Shown here: piece after piece, positions 11,134 to 22,232 of the stretch
Layout: each line of letters begins with the position of its first letter
How positions within the stretch are numbered: the first letter of the stretch is position 1
Assembly (NCBI GenBank): GCA_963576565.1
Contig: OY755044.1
Coordinates: 50,673,134 to 50,737,133, forward strand
Origin: Aspidapion aeneum
Lineage: Eukaryota > Arthropoda > Insecta > Coleoptera > Brentidae
Direction of reading: 5' to 3'
DNA: 64,000 nucleotides
Position numbers and translations under genes: made by a program
The notes under the pieces: model-generated
What the model was told of the DNA's origin: nothing
The model's input: only the letters and a program-made list of their open reading frames with translations
Databases searched by the model: none

Positions 11134-11258
11134 GGTCACCTTAATCTACCAACACTTGTTGGTCGCCTTAATCGAATCAACAGTAATTGAGATTCGGTCA
11201 CCTTACTTTAGACCGAAATATGGTCACCTTAAATCTTAGACCCGAGTGGTCACCTTAA
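11134..11258. promoter_or_regulatory. Five phased GGTCACCTTAA-type sites in D LTR
   Basis: Sites start at 11134, 11161 (GGTCGCCTTAA variant), 11196, 11222 and 11248, spaced 27, 35, 26 and 26 bp. The other LTR has them at 36412, 36439, 36474, 36500 and 36526 with the same spacing. The regularity suggests a factor-binding array. The factor is not known to me. Confidence 0.5.
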
Positions 11259-12694
11259 CTTAATCTGTTAAATTTTACTTAAGCAAACCTAACTTATTAT
11301 TTTCATTGACCATTGAAAATTTACATACATAGTCGTATTGCTATTTATTTAATTTTATGTGTGGGAGTTTTATTATTATTTATATTAGAATGTAATTAAG
11401 TTTCTTTATATAAGAACGTCTTTTCAGATTATTTTTCTAAAAGAAAGTGTCTTTAACTTTGTAACATTTCTATTTGGAAAAATCTAACCTGCATGTTCCT
11501 ATAGTCAATCTTCCAAAGTTGACATGTCTCACCAATTATTTATAGTCAGAGGTAAAGCTCTAGTATACTGTAACCCGTGTAAGTTTCTAGAAGTACATTC
11601 ATAAGAATAGCAGACATAGAACATCCAACGGATTGTGCCAAAACAACTTTCCCAATTCTCAAAACTTTCAGTACATGAAGTTTCCAAAACAAGGATCCAA
11701 ATCCCAGAATTCTTACTCCAACTCAAAGAACTCGAACTCCAAATCCAAGAACTCCAAGAACCCTAGTATAAGAAAATACTGTTGTAATTCTTCGACATAC
11801 AAACTACAGAATTTTGACATGTTTCTGTTGTTTCATCTTTTATTTATTTACCATAAGAATTTTATTGTATTCTCCCTTAAGAATTTATTTTTATTTCCTT
11901 TAAGAATTTATTTTAATTTCCCTTAAGAATTTATTTATTTTCCCTTATGAATTTATTTTATTTTCCCTTAAGAATTTATTTATTAACTGTAAGGTTATTA
12001 ATAAATAAAGGAACATAAAAATCAATAACTTTTATCTAGTACACCTCAAAATTCTGGTTGTAAAATGTTAAGCTTCAACTGTCTCATACTTCAGTTAAAA
12101 ATAGATATATAATACCCAATTAAATAAAATAATAACTAAATTTAAAACTTCAAATAAGTTATTCACTAATATAACCTATTTTACATCTGTAAATTAATCT
12201 ACTAAAATCAAATTTTTACCTTCTATTACGCAGCAAGTATTTTACAAATCATAGTAGCCATTTTCAATCGACCCGACTTTATACTTTTTACACCACTAGA
12301 AGGGTTCTTCCTATTTTCCAATTACATATAAGGCTTTTGTTGCTTTTGCCTTTGTTGAACGCCATCTTGGCTAAAAACAAGGAATAAATTCATTTTAATA
12401 ACATATTTCTCAACAAGGAATAATGATAACTTTATAAAAGAGTTCAAAAGAATTGCTAAGAAGTTCAACACGTGGTGCTAACAATAGAACTTACCATGGA
12501 GAGGTTTTATCCCACTAGGAACTAGAAATAACCACTTTCAATGCCAAATACCGCACAAATAGGTTTAGTTTCTAATATCTTGGAAATTTTTACTTAATCC
12601 CAAAACGGAAATTTTGAATTTCAAAATTTTATTAGCAAAAATTTCACCTCTTATGGAAATTTTGACCGAAGTGTCGTCACAGCGCAGAAATCAT

Positions 12695-13403
12695 ACTCGC
12701 GGCTACAGACTAAAAAGTACTTTGGCTCCTTCGATTTCGAGGTTATGTTTTAATTGTTTTGTTTTGTTCAAATAGCCTGGAAGCATGGAATAAATAAATT
12801 TCTTCGATGGTGGAAGTGTTTGAATTCCTTTCGAGTTTTAAAAATTAGTAGGTATTAAAAATATTTGTCGTGTCGTTAGTTCGGTCAAATTTAGTTCAAA
12901 ATAGCGCTAGTAACGAAATAGGGTGTCTTTCTAACATATTTTTTCAAAAAAAAACTTCCCTGACTTCTTTCGCGGGATCCTAGCGGGTGTGAAACAAAAC
13001 CGAACCGAACCGAACCGAATTTAACCGAATCGGTTTAGTTCGGTTTGGTTTCACAACCTCTGGGATGCCGGTTCGGTTCAGTTCCGTTCCGTTCGGTTCG
13101 GTTTTGTTTCACACCCGCTAGGATCCCGCGAAAGAAGCCAGGGAAGTTTTTTTTTTGAAAAAATATGTTAGAAAGACACCCTATTTCGTTACTAGCGCTA
13201 TTTTGAACTAAATTTGACCGAACTAACGACACGACAAATATTTTTAATACTAATTTTTAAAACTCGAAAGGAATTCAAACACTTCCACCATCGAAGAAAT
13301 TTATTTATTCCATGCTTCCAGGCTATTTGAACAAAACAAAACAATTAAAACATAACCTCGAAATCGAAGGAGCCAAAGTACTTTTTAGTCTGTAGCCGCG
13401 AGT
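12695..13403. mobile_element. Mutator-like foldback element
   Basis: A 709-bp near-perfect inverted repeat. The arms (12695-about 13012 and about 13086-13403) start ACTCGCGGCTACAGAC and differ by one 4-base indel and very few substitutions. The centre has a short CCGAA/GGTTC tract. An exact 9-bp duplication AGAAATCAT lies at 12686-12694 and 13404-13412, and the other D LTR has the site uninterrupted (44899 region). Long TIRs and a 9-bp TSD point to a Mutator-like (MULE) origin. It has no coding capacity. Confidence 0.9.
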
Positions 13404-13790
13404 AGAAATCATCGTCATCCCCGAAATTTCAGATGCCCAATACAACAGGGACGGCTTATGTGCTGTTTTGATTTTCTTATTAGTTATAAACACGCATTGA
13501 ATAAAAATAGACAATACTCTTAATAGAATTATTTCCATACTCAATTAATATCAACTAGGTATCACAAATCTAAACCACAATTAAAAATACCCCAAAATTA
13601 CTTATTAATCAACAATTTACAAGAAATAGGTAATTCAAATCATAGAGAAAATAATAAAAGAGTGCTTAATTCTATGGTTCAAAAGCGGCAACAAGTTTAC
13701 GCTAGCGCCACCCTCGGCTACTGGAAGAATTAAGAATGCGCGGGCGGGCTCGGCGGGCTTTTTAAATGATTTTTTTCTTAGTAAAGGTGC

Positions 13791-13924
13791 TATTTTTGAG
13801 GTCATGCTAATTTCATGTATGCGAAAAGAATTTGGATATCAAAAATATATTAATTTTAGTCATGTAAACCTGTAAGATATCCAAACTTTTTCCGCATACA
13901 TAAAAATTTGCATGACCTCGAAAA
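13791..13924. repeat. Inverted repeat, ~48-bp arms
   Basis: 13791-13840 and 13875-13924 are imperfect inverted copies sharing GAGGTCATGC and GGATATC. They may be a small MITE or a subterminal hairpin of the surrounding hAT-like insert. Confidence 0.65.
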
Positions 13925-15454
13925 TGTAATACTTAAATAAAAAACAATGTTTTTTAAAAAATGTAATATTTATTTTTTTAAAAATGAGAACTGTTTTAGA
14001 AAAATCTAAAAATATTTAACAAATATAATGTTTTTTCTTAAATGTATAAACTAGGTATTTATATTACAAAAAACTGTGGATTTTTAGAAAACTGAAAAAT
14101 AGTTAAACATGTACCACCTAATAATCCTTAATAAAACCAATATTTTAAAAAAATAAGAACAAACTTTTACAGTCTTCAATTTTCTAATTTCTAGGTTTAT
14201 GTGGAATTGCTCAAATGTTGTAATGTAATTTTCATATATTCTTCACAATATCCATTCTCCAATCCATTTTTTAATAATAAAGGTGGCCACATAATGATGT
14301 TATCCCATTGTTGATTGTTGCGTTGGATAACTAAAAAGCAAAAAAAAGCTACCAGGGGACTCATAATAGTAGATATTTTATACAGGTGTTAATAAAGTAT
14401 GTCGCCAAACTTCAGAGGATTATCTTGAGTGATTTTAAGAAAAAAAACTTTGTATAACCATGCTTAGTTTTTGAGATATGGGTTATTAAAATATTAGTTT
14501 TTTGTTTGCTTTTTATTTATAACTTGTGCAGTTTTTAAGATATTTAGCTCAAATCTGGAACATGTTGTTGTTGTTTTGTTACAAGGCATACATCATTAAG
14601 CATGTCAAATATTAGGAAAAACTACAGGGTGATATTTTTTCCGCGGTCATGCCCCCTTTTTTCTTCAGAAGTTATTGGCAGATTTAAAAATGTAAAATGA
14701 ATTCCTTGTTTTATTCAGAAATGTTTTGATCTGCAATATTTTTATCTCTAACCATTTTTCAGAAAAAAAAACAAAATAAAATAACTTGTATCTTCAATTG
14801 CTATTTAGAAATTTCATAAAACTCGCATAAAATTAAAATAATGCAGAGTACAAATTTTCCTTTTTTGTCTTTTCTTGGAAACAGTTAGAGTTACAAAAAA
14901 TTGCAGAAGATCAAAAAGTTTCTGAGGAAAGGTGGCTGTTGCCTCCCCCACCCCAATAAGCCTTCGTGTCGACTCTGTCTGAAATATGTGTTTATATGTA
15001 ATATAATATCAGGGGCTAACCAAATTTTTAAGGGGGAGCTTAGCTCTTGAAGCTCTGCCCTAAGTAGACTTTGGGCCTATTCTTAAATTATGTAATTGAC
15101 CCACCTCCACCCTCTGTACAGAATTTTCAAGAAACAAAATACATTAAAAAAAAGTTATGTGTAATACAAGGCCAAACACTGCTACCCCTTTGAGCATTCA
15201 TTTTGAACATATAATTATTATGTTAAATGGCATTATGTATTTTAAGAATAGGCCCTAGTATGGGTGTGGAAAGAGACAGAACTTATTAACCAATATTTCT
15301 CTATTACTTACCTAAATGAAAAAACATTTGCAACCAAGCAGTGTGTACTCAATGTGATTGTAATGATCCATACAAATCCATAATGTCTGTGTACCTAAAA
15401 AGTAAAAGCACTAGCTAGAATTATGTTGAAACACTAAACTAAAAGACAGAAGCC
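13925..15454. other. No gene seen; old repeats
   Basis: AT-rich. The stretch around 14395-14700 (TTTTTGAGATATGGG-like and GGTCATGCCCCC-like pieces) resembles 59150-59420 and looks like a dispersed repeat. No coding signal is seen. Confidence 0.4.
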
Positions 15455-15575
15455 TAAGGATTTTTAGACATTTTCCATATATTTCATGAATAAAAAAAAT
15501 ATATAGGTGAAGATATGGCATAACTTTGTCTCGGGTCCCCCAAAGACCTATTCTTGGGTGCACTACTGACTAAAA
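15455..15575 (-). mobile_element. Degraded copy of the 170-bp hAT MITE
   Basis: The core (CCTAAGGATTTTTAGACATTTTCC, then GTCTCGGGTCCCCC) aligns with the interior of the MITE at 18723-18892. The ends are worn, with the right one reading GGTGCACTACTG. Confidence 0.55.
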
Positions 15576-15659
15576 TATCTACTTAAACTAAAAATGGAAA
15601 ATGCCGAAAAGGCAATACATCAATAATAATAAAATTATATGGACAATGACCCATAAGAA

Positions 15660-15829
15660 GGTGCGGATCTACGGGAGGGGAAATTCCCCCCCCCCAAATC
15701 TCAAACTATATTAAGTTTTTACATACAGAATACAAATCCTGGTCACAATGCAAAACTGTTTTATGCAATATTTATTATGATATCTACCCCCCCCCCCCTA
15801 AATAAAGTTCCTAGATCCACCCCTGCCAT
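15660..15829. mobile_element. Short MITE with GTGGATCTAGG-type ends
   Basis: The left end GGTGCGGATCTACGGG mirrors the right end CTAGATCCACCCCTGC. Each arm leads into a run of C. The flanks CATAAGAA and CATAACTG are only partly alike, so the target duplication is doubtful. Confidence 0.5.
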
Positions 15830-15833
15830 AACT

Positions 15834-15983
15834 GAGGGGTGAACAGCTGAACAAAATTTGTACACCATCCTACAGGACTCAAATAAATTCTTGGTCCTGT
15901 AGTGCATTTTAGTGTCCTGTGGAGTCCTACACAGTCTTGTTAAAAAAATTTGTATACCTGGTGTGGACAGATGATCACCCCTC
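15834..15983. mobile_element. MITE of the GAGGGGTGAACAGCT family
   Basis: The left end GAGGGGTGAACAGCTGAAC mirrors the right end GATCACCCCTC. The arms also share AAATTTGTACACC / GTATACCTGG. Related copies are at 54262-54365 and 54964-55156. Confidence 0.6.
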
Positions 15984-16390
15984 CCGAACACACAATGCAC
16001 CAATACTAAGTTGACACATTTTATCTAAAACCAATGTATATGTTCAGTGTCAATCTGTATAACAAGTATATAAATCGACCCTAACTTCAATAACATAAAT
16101 TATCTTTCTTACCTTGTCTTCGTCACAAAACAAGACCAGTTTTGTCTGATAACACGCGCTTTAACACAAAACAGATCTCCTTTGTAGTGAAAAAGTTATT
16201 TCGTAGCAAAATTTTTGCATCCGAAAATTCCAGAAAAACAAGCCAAGAATTTGAGGTTAGGTTTGACTTGACTGCGTTTACAATATACTTGTAACTTGCT
16301 TTTAAAAATGACTTGCAATTTGTAATATGGGTAGAATGAATACCTGTATTATTTATTTATTTTTTTGGTTGCAACTTCTATTAACATTGA

Positions 16391-16597
16391 TTGATGAATG
16401 TTACAGATGTTCATACCTATGCAACAACGAATAACAGCAATTTTTATTTAAACAGTATAAATACTGAATTAGGATATAAGTCATTGTTTTATAAAGGAAT
16501 CAGATTGTATAACAAATTACCATTACACATTAAAAATTGCAAATCAAATAATATGTTTAAGAGAAAAAAAAAGAAGTACTTGTTGCCTAGTCAGCCT
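16391..16597 (+). pseudogene. LINE C-terminal fragment, left arm of inverted duplication
   Basis: The reading frame contains NTELGYKSLFYKGIRLYNKL, then CKSNNMFKRK and YLLPSQ, the kind of tail found at the C-terminus of several insect non-LTR reverse transcriptases. It is cut at 16597 by the hAT MITE/LINE insertion, resumes at 21768-21802, is cut again by Gypsy B, and goes on at 28376. An inverted copy lies at 29091-29337. The upstream RT is absent. Confidence 0.65.
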
Positions 16598-16861
16598 CAG
16601 TGGCGTATATAGAAAAAAGTTGAGTCGGGTGTGACAGTCAAGGTGAAGGCAGTGAAAACACGTGTTTTAATCGATCACTAAGAGAACGGTTAGTTTCTGC
16701 AAGTTTAATCAACGCAACAAAGCCAAATTCACTACCAGTAAGTAGCTAACACGAAGATCTTTCCTACCCGCAATAATTTCTGCTCAGAACAGCGCCCTAA
16801 GGGTTGAAAATCAGGCTAAGAACATTTTTTATAACCTCTTATTTTGGACACACTGTAAACA

Positions 16862-17848
16862 ATGCCTCCCACTATTGTCACGCATTGTTTACTCTGCAGC
16901 CAGTCGATCGACCCACACCTGCTGAATATTAGTTGTTCAGTCTGCTTTCTATATGCACATGAGCGGTGTGTCCGCAACGCCAATCCTGAGATTCAAAACA
17001 TCGCGGAGAGCGCTGGGAGCACACAAATTGCGTGGACCTGCCCAAGATGTAAAACAACCGGTTCCAGTGGAACATTAAATGCTTTTCATTTCCAAGCTAT
17101 CATGACCCAACTGACGTCTTTGACCTCGGGCATTGCAACTTGTGAACGCAAAATTGAGTCTTACGATCGAAAAATCCAAGAGTGCGATAAAAAAATTGAG
17201 AATGTTACTCTGCTTATTAACGCGCAAGGGGAATCTATAGCGAAATGTGAAAACAATATTGCTACTCTTCAAAATGAGAACATTCTTATTCGCGACAAGA
17301 TTACCCAGCGTGAAAGCACTGCGACTCCGCCTGGTCCTAAGAATCTTGAAGAAATCTTACTTGAATCTAGAGAACGTGAAGCTCGCCGGTCTAACCTAAT
17401 TATTTCCTATCTGCCTGAATGCGCTGACGATATAGCAGAGGTGCGCTTGATTCTGTCAGCAATACACACCGACAGTGACATAAGTAATACTATCATACAC
17501 GCTTTTAGAATCGGAGCAACGCAACAAAATAAACCTAGGATGCTGAAAGTCATATTAAACTCACCTGATCTTGCGCTCAAAACACTTAAAAACAAAAGTA
17601 AACTCAGCACTCATCCAAAATATAAAGACGTTAAAATCCGCTCAGATATAACCCAAAAACAAGCCGAGCATATGCAAACTTTAAGAGACGAGCTCGATAA
17701 TCGCACAAAAAATGGTGAGCAGTATTTAACAATTAAGTACATTCGAGGCGTCCCTCAGATCATCAGTAATAGTGAGACACTTGGAAAACGCAACCGAGAT
17801 ACTGCATTTTCTCCAGAATCCAAAATTAACTCCCCACCAAAAAAGTAG
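16862..17848 (+). CDS. LINE ORF1 protein: PHD finger, coiled coil, nucleic-acid-binding tail
   Basis: An intact 328-codon frame. Residues 9-62 form a C4HC3 PHD-like finger (CLLC, CSVC, HERC, CPRC). About residues 80-150 are a coiled coil with repeated KIESYDRKIQECDKKIE-like heptads. From about 170 (RREARRSNLIISYLPE.. to ..RSDITQKQAEHMQTLRDEL) it resembles the RRM/C-terminal module of LINE ORF1 chaperones. ORF1 proteins bind element RNA and form particles. The ATG at 16862 is the first in frame. ORF2 begins 18 bases after its stop. It is the only LINE gene here still open. Confidence 0.85.
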   Translation: MPPTIVTHCLLCSQSIDPHLLNISCSVCFLYAHERCVRNANPEIQNIAESAGSTQIAWTCPRCKTTGSSGTLNAFHFQAIMTQLTSLTSGIATCERKIESYDRKIQECDKKIENVTLLINAQGESIAKCENNIATLQNENILIRDKITQRESTATPPGPKNLEEILLESREREARRSNLIISYLPECADDIAEVRLILSAIHTDSDISNTIIHAFRIGATQQNKPRMLKVILNSPDLALKTLKNKSKLSTHPKYKDVKIRSDITQKQAEHMQTLRDELDNRTKNGEQYLTIKYIRGVPQIISNSETLGKRNRDTAFSPESKINSPPKK

Positions 17849-17866
17849 CAGCCATTTTCTAAAATA

Positions 17867-18722
17867 ATGTGGAATCTTGATGGCATTGCTAATCTAAGCC
17901 ACCTTCTTGACGACTACAATGACTTTGACATACTATGTCTTGCTGAAACATGGTGCGTTGGAACATTGTTTTGCCCGTTGCTATCATCTGATTATAGCAT
18001 CATATCCTCCAGTGCAACAAAGGATGCGGTGCGGGGTCGAGCAAGTGGTGGATTAGCCATTTTTGTAAAAAAAACATTTACTGTCGAGCTGTGAGATTCC
18101 TGTGAGTGGTGGATATTAATAAAAATTATCTTGGGATCAACAGTTTTTCTATTATGTTATGTATATTTTAAACCCAAACTTAATCTTAATATTGTGTTAG
18201 ACCTTTTTCAAAACACCCTTACTGATGCGAGAGGTTCGTATCCTGACACGCCTCTTTACGTTTGCGGATATTTTAATGCACGAGTAGGTAACACCAATAT
18301 ACTGTGTGAAGAGGCGGCGGAGGGTACCATCCTCTTGCATCCGAGAATTTCTCTAGATACCAAAATCAGCACCAGGGGGCGATGTTTTCTAGATTTTATT
18401 TCTTTAAATTAGCTCTCAATTATAAATGGTTTATAAATGGTCGATCGCCTTCTGATCATCCTGCCGAATTCACTTTTTGTAGTGCTCAGGGAAATAGTGT
18501 TGTAGATCTCTTTTTGTCAAGCTTTGATGGTCTTAAGTATATTAACAATTTTTTTGTCCTCAATAATATAAATATTGCCTCACATTTTCCTATTTGTACA
18601 GAACTTAATTTTTTAAACGCGCAACTTTCTCACTTTTGTAAAAATAGCGCAAATAATTCAAACCTGCAGATGGTCCGCTCCCTCAGGTGGACTGAAGATA
18701 GAAGCCTTACTTTCACGCAGGC
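17867..18722 (+). pseudogene. LINE ORF2, endonuclease part (broken)
   Basis: APE-type endonuclease nicks target DNA to prime reverse transcription. MWNLDGIANL carries the metal-binding Asn, and LCLAETW the catalytic Glu. Two other landmarks are changed: the usual GDFNAR reads GYFNAR (about 18266-18283), and the SDH motif reads ASHFPI (about 18580-18597). An in-frame TGA sits at 18092-18094, and a frame change occurs between about 18405 and 18435. The MITE at 18723 then cuts the ORF. The nuclease is dead in this copy. Confidence 0.85.
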
Positions 18723-18892
18723 CAGTGGCGTATATAAGGGGGGGGGGGCTGGGGGGGTTCGCCCCCCCCCCGAAGCTAAGATTTCTTTAGATATTTTCCA
18801 CATATTTCCTGAATACAAACATAAAATAGCATAAAATACGGTCTCATGGGGTCTCGGGCCCCCCCCGAAACTTTTTTCTATATACGTCACTG
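18723..18892 (-). mobile_element. 170-bp hAT MITE inside LINE ORF2
   Basis: Ends CAGTGGCGTATAT and ATATACGTCACTG; target duplication ACGCAGGC (18715-18722) and ACGCATGC (18893-18900), one difference. G/C runs flank the core. It adds 178 bp, which shifts the ORF2 frame by one, exactly as observed across the insertion. Confidence 0.93.
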
Positions 18893-18900
18893 ACGCATGC

Positions 18901-21343
18901 CATGAAATTTTCAAACAGAACCACACTCCCGGCGCCGGCGTGCGATGACGGTGATCCATTGTTTTTAAACCAACGACTAGAGGTGCGCAGTGTCGACCGA
19001 TATTATTTGAATTTCTGTGAAGCCGTTTACGAATCGGCCGACGCCGCACACATGTTAATACCAATTAAGAGATCACATCGTCAAAATTTCAAAATAAATA
19101 AACCCTGGTTCGATGCGGACTGCAGTAGACAAAAACACTTACTTTGGAACTCTTTTAAAAACCTTAAAAAATCAAATTACAATCCGGATCAAAAAATAAT
19201 TTATCTTAACTACAAGAAAGCGTATAGAAGAATTATATCCACCAAAAAACGCGAATACGATATAAAGTCAGTAAATTCACTTACAGAATGTAGAGACCCT
19301 AAATCGTTTTGGATGACGATCAGGCAGTTAAAAGGCATAACAAACAATCTCAACCTAAACATTGAAACTTGGGAAAACTTTTTCTCTCAAATTTACACTG
19401 GTAGACATTTACTTACACCTACGTTTCTCGGAACATTTGACCCTATATTGGATGGATCCGTAAACCTAGACGAACTTAACCCTGTACTTAGAAAATGCAA
19501 AAATAATAAAGCTCCTGGTTCAGACGGGATTACGGATGAATTTCTAAAAAATCTCAGTCAAAATTGGAAGCTCTATCTTTGTGTTTTGTTTTCCAGAGTC
19601 CTAGAGAAATCAGTTGTGCCTAAAATCTGGACCCATATTTCATTCTCCATGCTCTTTAAGAAAGGGCTTAGTGAGGACCTTAACAACTATAGGTCTATTG
19701 CACTTATCAATTGCACATCAAAAGTGTTTACACAAATTTTACAAAATAGGCTGAATACATGGCTAGAAGCACACCGGGTCATTCCTGAATCCCAATCTGG
19801 ATTCAGGAAGGGACGTAGTTGCATTGATAATGTGTTTACACTTAATGTTTTAATACAAACTCACCTTCGCCTCCGAAAAAGAAAACTATATGTTGCATTT
19901 ATTGACTTTCGGCGTGCTTTTGACACCGTTTTCCACCCTTTGCTTTGGTCCAAACTTTACTCTTGTGGATTCAGCGCTAGATTTATATCTGTAGTGAAAA
20001 ATTTGTATGATAACGCGACCGTTAAAATTAAGTCTAGCGATGGAACTACAAGAAGTTTTGAAATCGATTCGGGGGTTTTGCAGGGGGAATCACTAAGCCC
20101 AACAATTTTTAACGTGTTTATATCAGATATAGAAAGGTTTTTTATACAGAAGGGCTCTAGGGGTGTCAGTATCGACTCACTAAATGATATTTTGCTATTG
20201 TTATATTGTGATGACCTACTAGTTCTTGGTGACTCTGAGATTGACATACAGAGAAAGCTTGAAATATTCGGTGAATACGCTGCACTGAACCGCCTCGAGA
20301 TAAACTATAATAAATCAAAAGTGATATGTTTTAATCGCTCGGGTAAAAAGTCAGATTCGCATTTTAAAATAGGGGAAACAAATATTGAAGTGGTGAATGA
20401 GTATGTTTATTTGGGGACACTTTTTTCCGGTTCTGGACGTTTCAGAAATATGACAGATCAAACTGTACTAAAATCCAAGCAGGCAGCTGGGGCGGTCCTG
20501 AGCCTGACTTCTAAAGTCAAATTAGGATCATTTCCTCTTGCCAAAAAATTGTTTATACTTACTATTTTTAACTCATTTACTGGCTGTTTGCCTGTTTGGA
20601 GCCTGTGTTATATAGAGAGTCTAGAACGAACACAAACTAGTTTCTATAAGTCACTGCTACGCCTTCCATTAAGCACAAGCTCAGCCCTTGTCAGGCTTGA
20701 AACTGGCTCCTCCCGAATAATGTTTTTTATATTTAAGCAAACAAATTTTTTTTTAATTAAAGTGCTTCAAATGGATAATCAAAGACTGCCAAAAATCTGC
20801 CTTGATCGTCAGTTCAATCTGCTTGAAGTCACGTTAGACTCAAGGTTTAATTGGGTCTCACAGGTTAGGGATCTGTTCGCGACTTTGGGTCTTTTAGATT
20901 TCTGGTCCCTTGATCCCTTAATACTTAAACAAACTCGCAAAAATATGTTTCAACTTTGCCAAGAGAAATGTTTTGATTTGGATAAGAATCTCGCTTCTAA
21001 CGCAATGTACACTCTCTTTTACTCGACATTTTCTCCTACTATTAATTTGTATCCCAAATACCTCGATATTAAATATAACATTTCTCTTATACGCTTAATC
21101 GCCCAAATTCGAACTAGCAATAAACACCTCTGCAAGTTCAATATAAAGAATATTACTTATCAATTTGATCCGGAAGTTATTTGTTCCGTCTGTAACCTGC
21201 ACGAGGACGAGACCTTTTACCATGTTTTTTTTATATGCCCTTTGTACAGACATCTCCGTCCGCCTGATTGGAGTGACCGAACGCTTTGCGCAAATTTGAA
21301 TAACTTAGTTTTAGACAAGGCCAAAGAGATCTGTAGTGGGTAG
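18901..21343 (+). pseudogene. LINE ORF2, reverse transcriptase part
   Basis: After the MITE the frame is open for 813 codons. RT motifs in order: NNKAPGSDGITDEFLKN, NYRSIALINCTSKVFTQIL, SGFRKGRSCIDN, FIDFRRAFDTV (first Asp), SGVLQGESLSPTIFN, LLYCDDLLVLGD (catalytic pair as YCDD instead of the common YADD), and KVICF. The C-terminus has a zinc-finger-like CSVCNLHEDETFYHVFFICP (C2HC). The stop is at 21341-21343. The polymerase part itself looks undamaged, but it is cut off from the ORF2 start. Confidence 0.93.
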
Positions 21344-21613
21344 TTCTGTTCCATTTTTAACTTTTCGTTCTTTATTTTATACTATACTATTAGAGGCAGG
21401 AAAGTTTTGTATTTTTAGCATCTATTTTTGTTTTTATTTTTTAAAATTAATTTTGCCGGCATTTTATTGCATTTTTTAGTTGGACTTTGTAGTGATAGGC
21501 TGTTTTCTTTTTTTTATTACAGGGTTTTCTTTACATTTATAGTAATTTTGTAACTAGAACTCTTGTTCATAAGATATTTCTTAAAGGAACAATAAAGTAA
21601 AGTAAGTAAGTAA
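21344..21613 (+). other. LINE 3' UTR and (AAGT)n tail
   Basis: About 250 bp of T-rich UTR with AATAAAG near 21590, then AAGT repeats to 21613, then the right target duplication. Confidence 0.8.
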
Positions 21614-21802
21614 GTATATAGAAAAAAGTTTCGAGGGGGGGCCCAGACCTTATAAAGACGTATTTTATACTATTTTATATTTGTATTTATGAAATATGTG
21701 GGAAATATCTAAAAAAATCTTAGCTTTGGGGGGCGGGCCCGGGCATATATACGCCACTGGTCAGCCTGATTGTTTAAGTAAACCCTTGGTATCATATTAT
21801 AT

Positions 21803-22220
21803 TGTTACGGGTTCACAACGACAAATTCAAACTCGCAATTGTTGAAAACGATACGTCAATTTATTTCGACAAATGATGTACAAAAAACACGCACTTAAAC
21901 TTACTAATAACTTGCTAATAATTCACTACTTTAATCCGCCTATTAACTTCGCGTTAACATCTAGCGATCACTACCGCTGGTTATCTTTGACTGACTGCCT
22001 GGTGCGCGACCCCGGCCCTATATATAGGATCGTCCATCTCTCTCGAACTTTCCGGCAGCCTTCGACGTCCGGAAAGTTCTCGTATTATTGCGACCGCAAG
22101 TCACAGATAACGCAACTAAAACCTAGACTAAGAATACAACCTTAAGATAAATCAACCTAATACTACACTACACCTAAATAAATTCCAATTATAAAATTTA
22201 AATAACTTAAATTTGTAACA
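21803..22220 (-). repeat. 3' LTR of copy B
   Basis: 418 bp, TG..CA. The polypurine tract follows at 22221-22236. Confidence 0.95.
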
Positions 22221-22232
22221 CTATCCTCCTCT

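Larger units (their letters stand above)
16622..21613 (+). mobile_element. Non-LTR retrotransposon (LINE), two ORFs
   Basis: A 5-kb element inserted in the hAT MITE. A 17-bp target duplication (16605-16621 and 21614-21630, GTATATAGAAAAAAGTT) flanks it. It has a 5' UTR (16622-16861), ORF1, ORF2 and an (AAGT)n 3' tail (about 21595-21613). It appears full length. The PHD-type ORF1 and simple-repeat tail suggest the CR1/L2-like side of LINEs, but I cannot fix the clade. ORF2 is broken by a stop, a frameshift and a MITE. Confidence 0.93.
16598..21759. mobile_element. 170-bp hAT MITE split by a LINE
   Basis: The ends are CAGTGGCGTATAT and ATATACGCCACTG, with an exact 8-bp duplication GTCAGCCT at 16590-16597 and 21760-21767. 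Without the LINE (16622-21613) and one copy of its duplication it is about 170 bp, the same family as 18723-18892 but in the opposite orientation. The CAGTGGCG end and 8-bp TSD are hAT hallmarks. Confidence 0.92.

Noticed and set aside
18630..19064. 144-codon minus-strand frame
   Set aside because: Antisense shadow of LINE ORF2 and the MITE.
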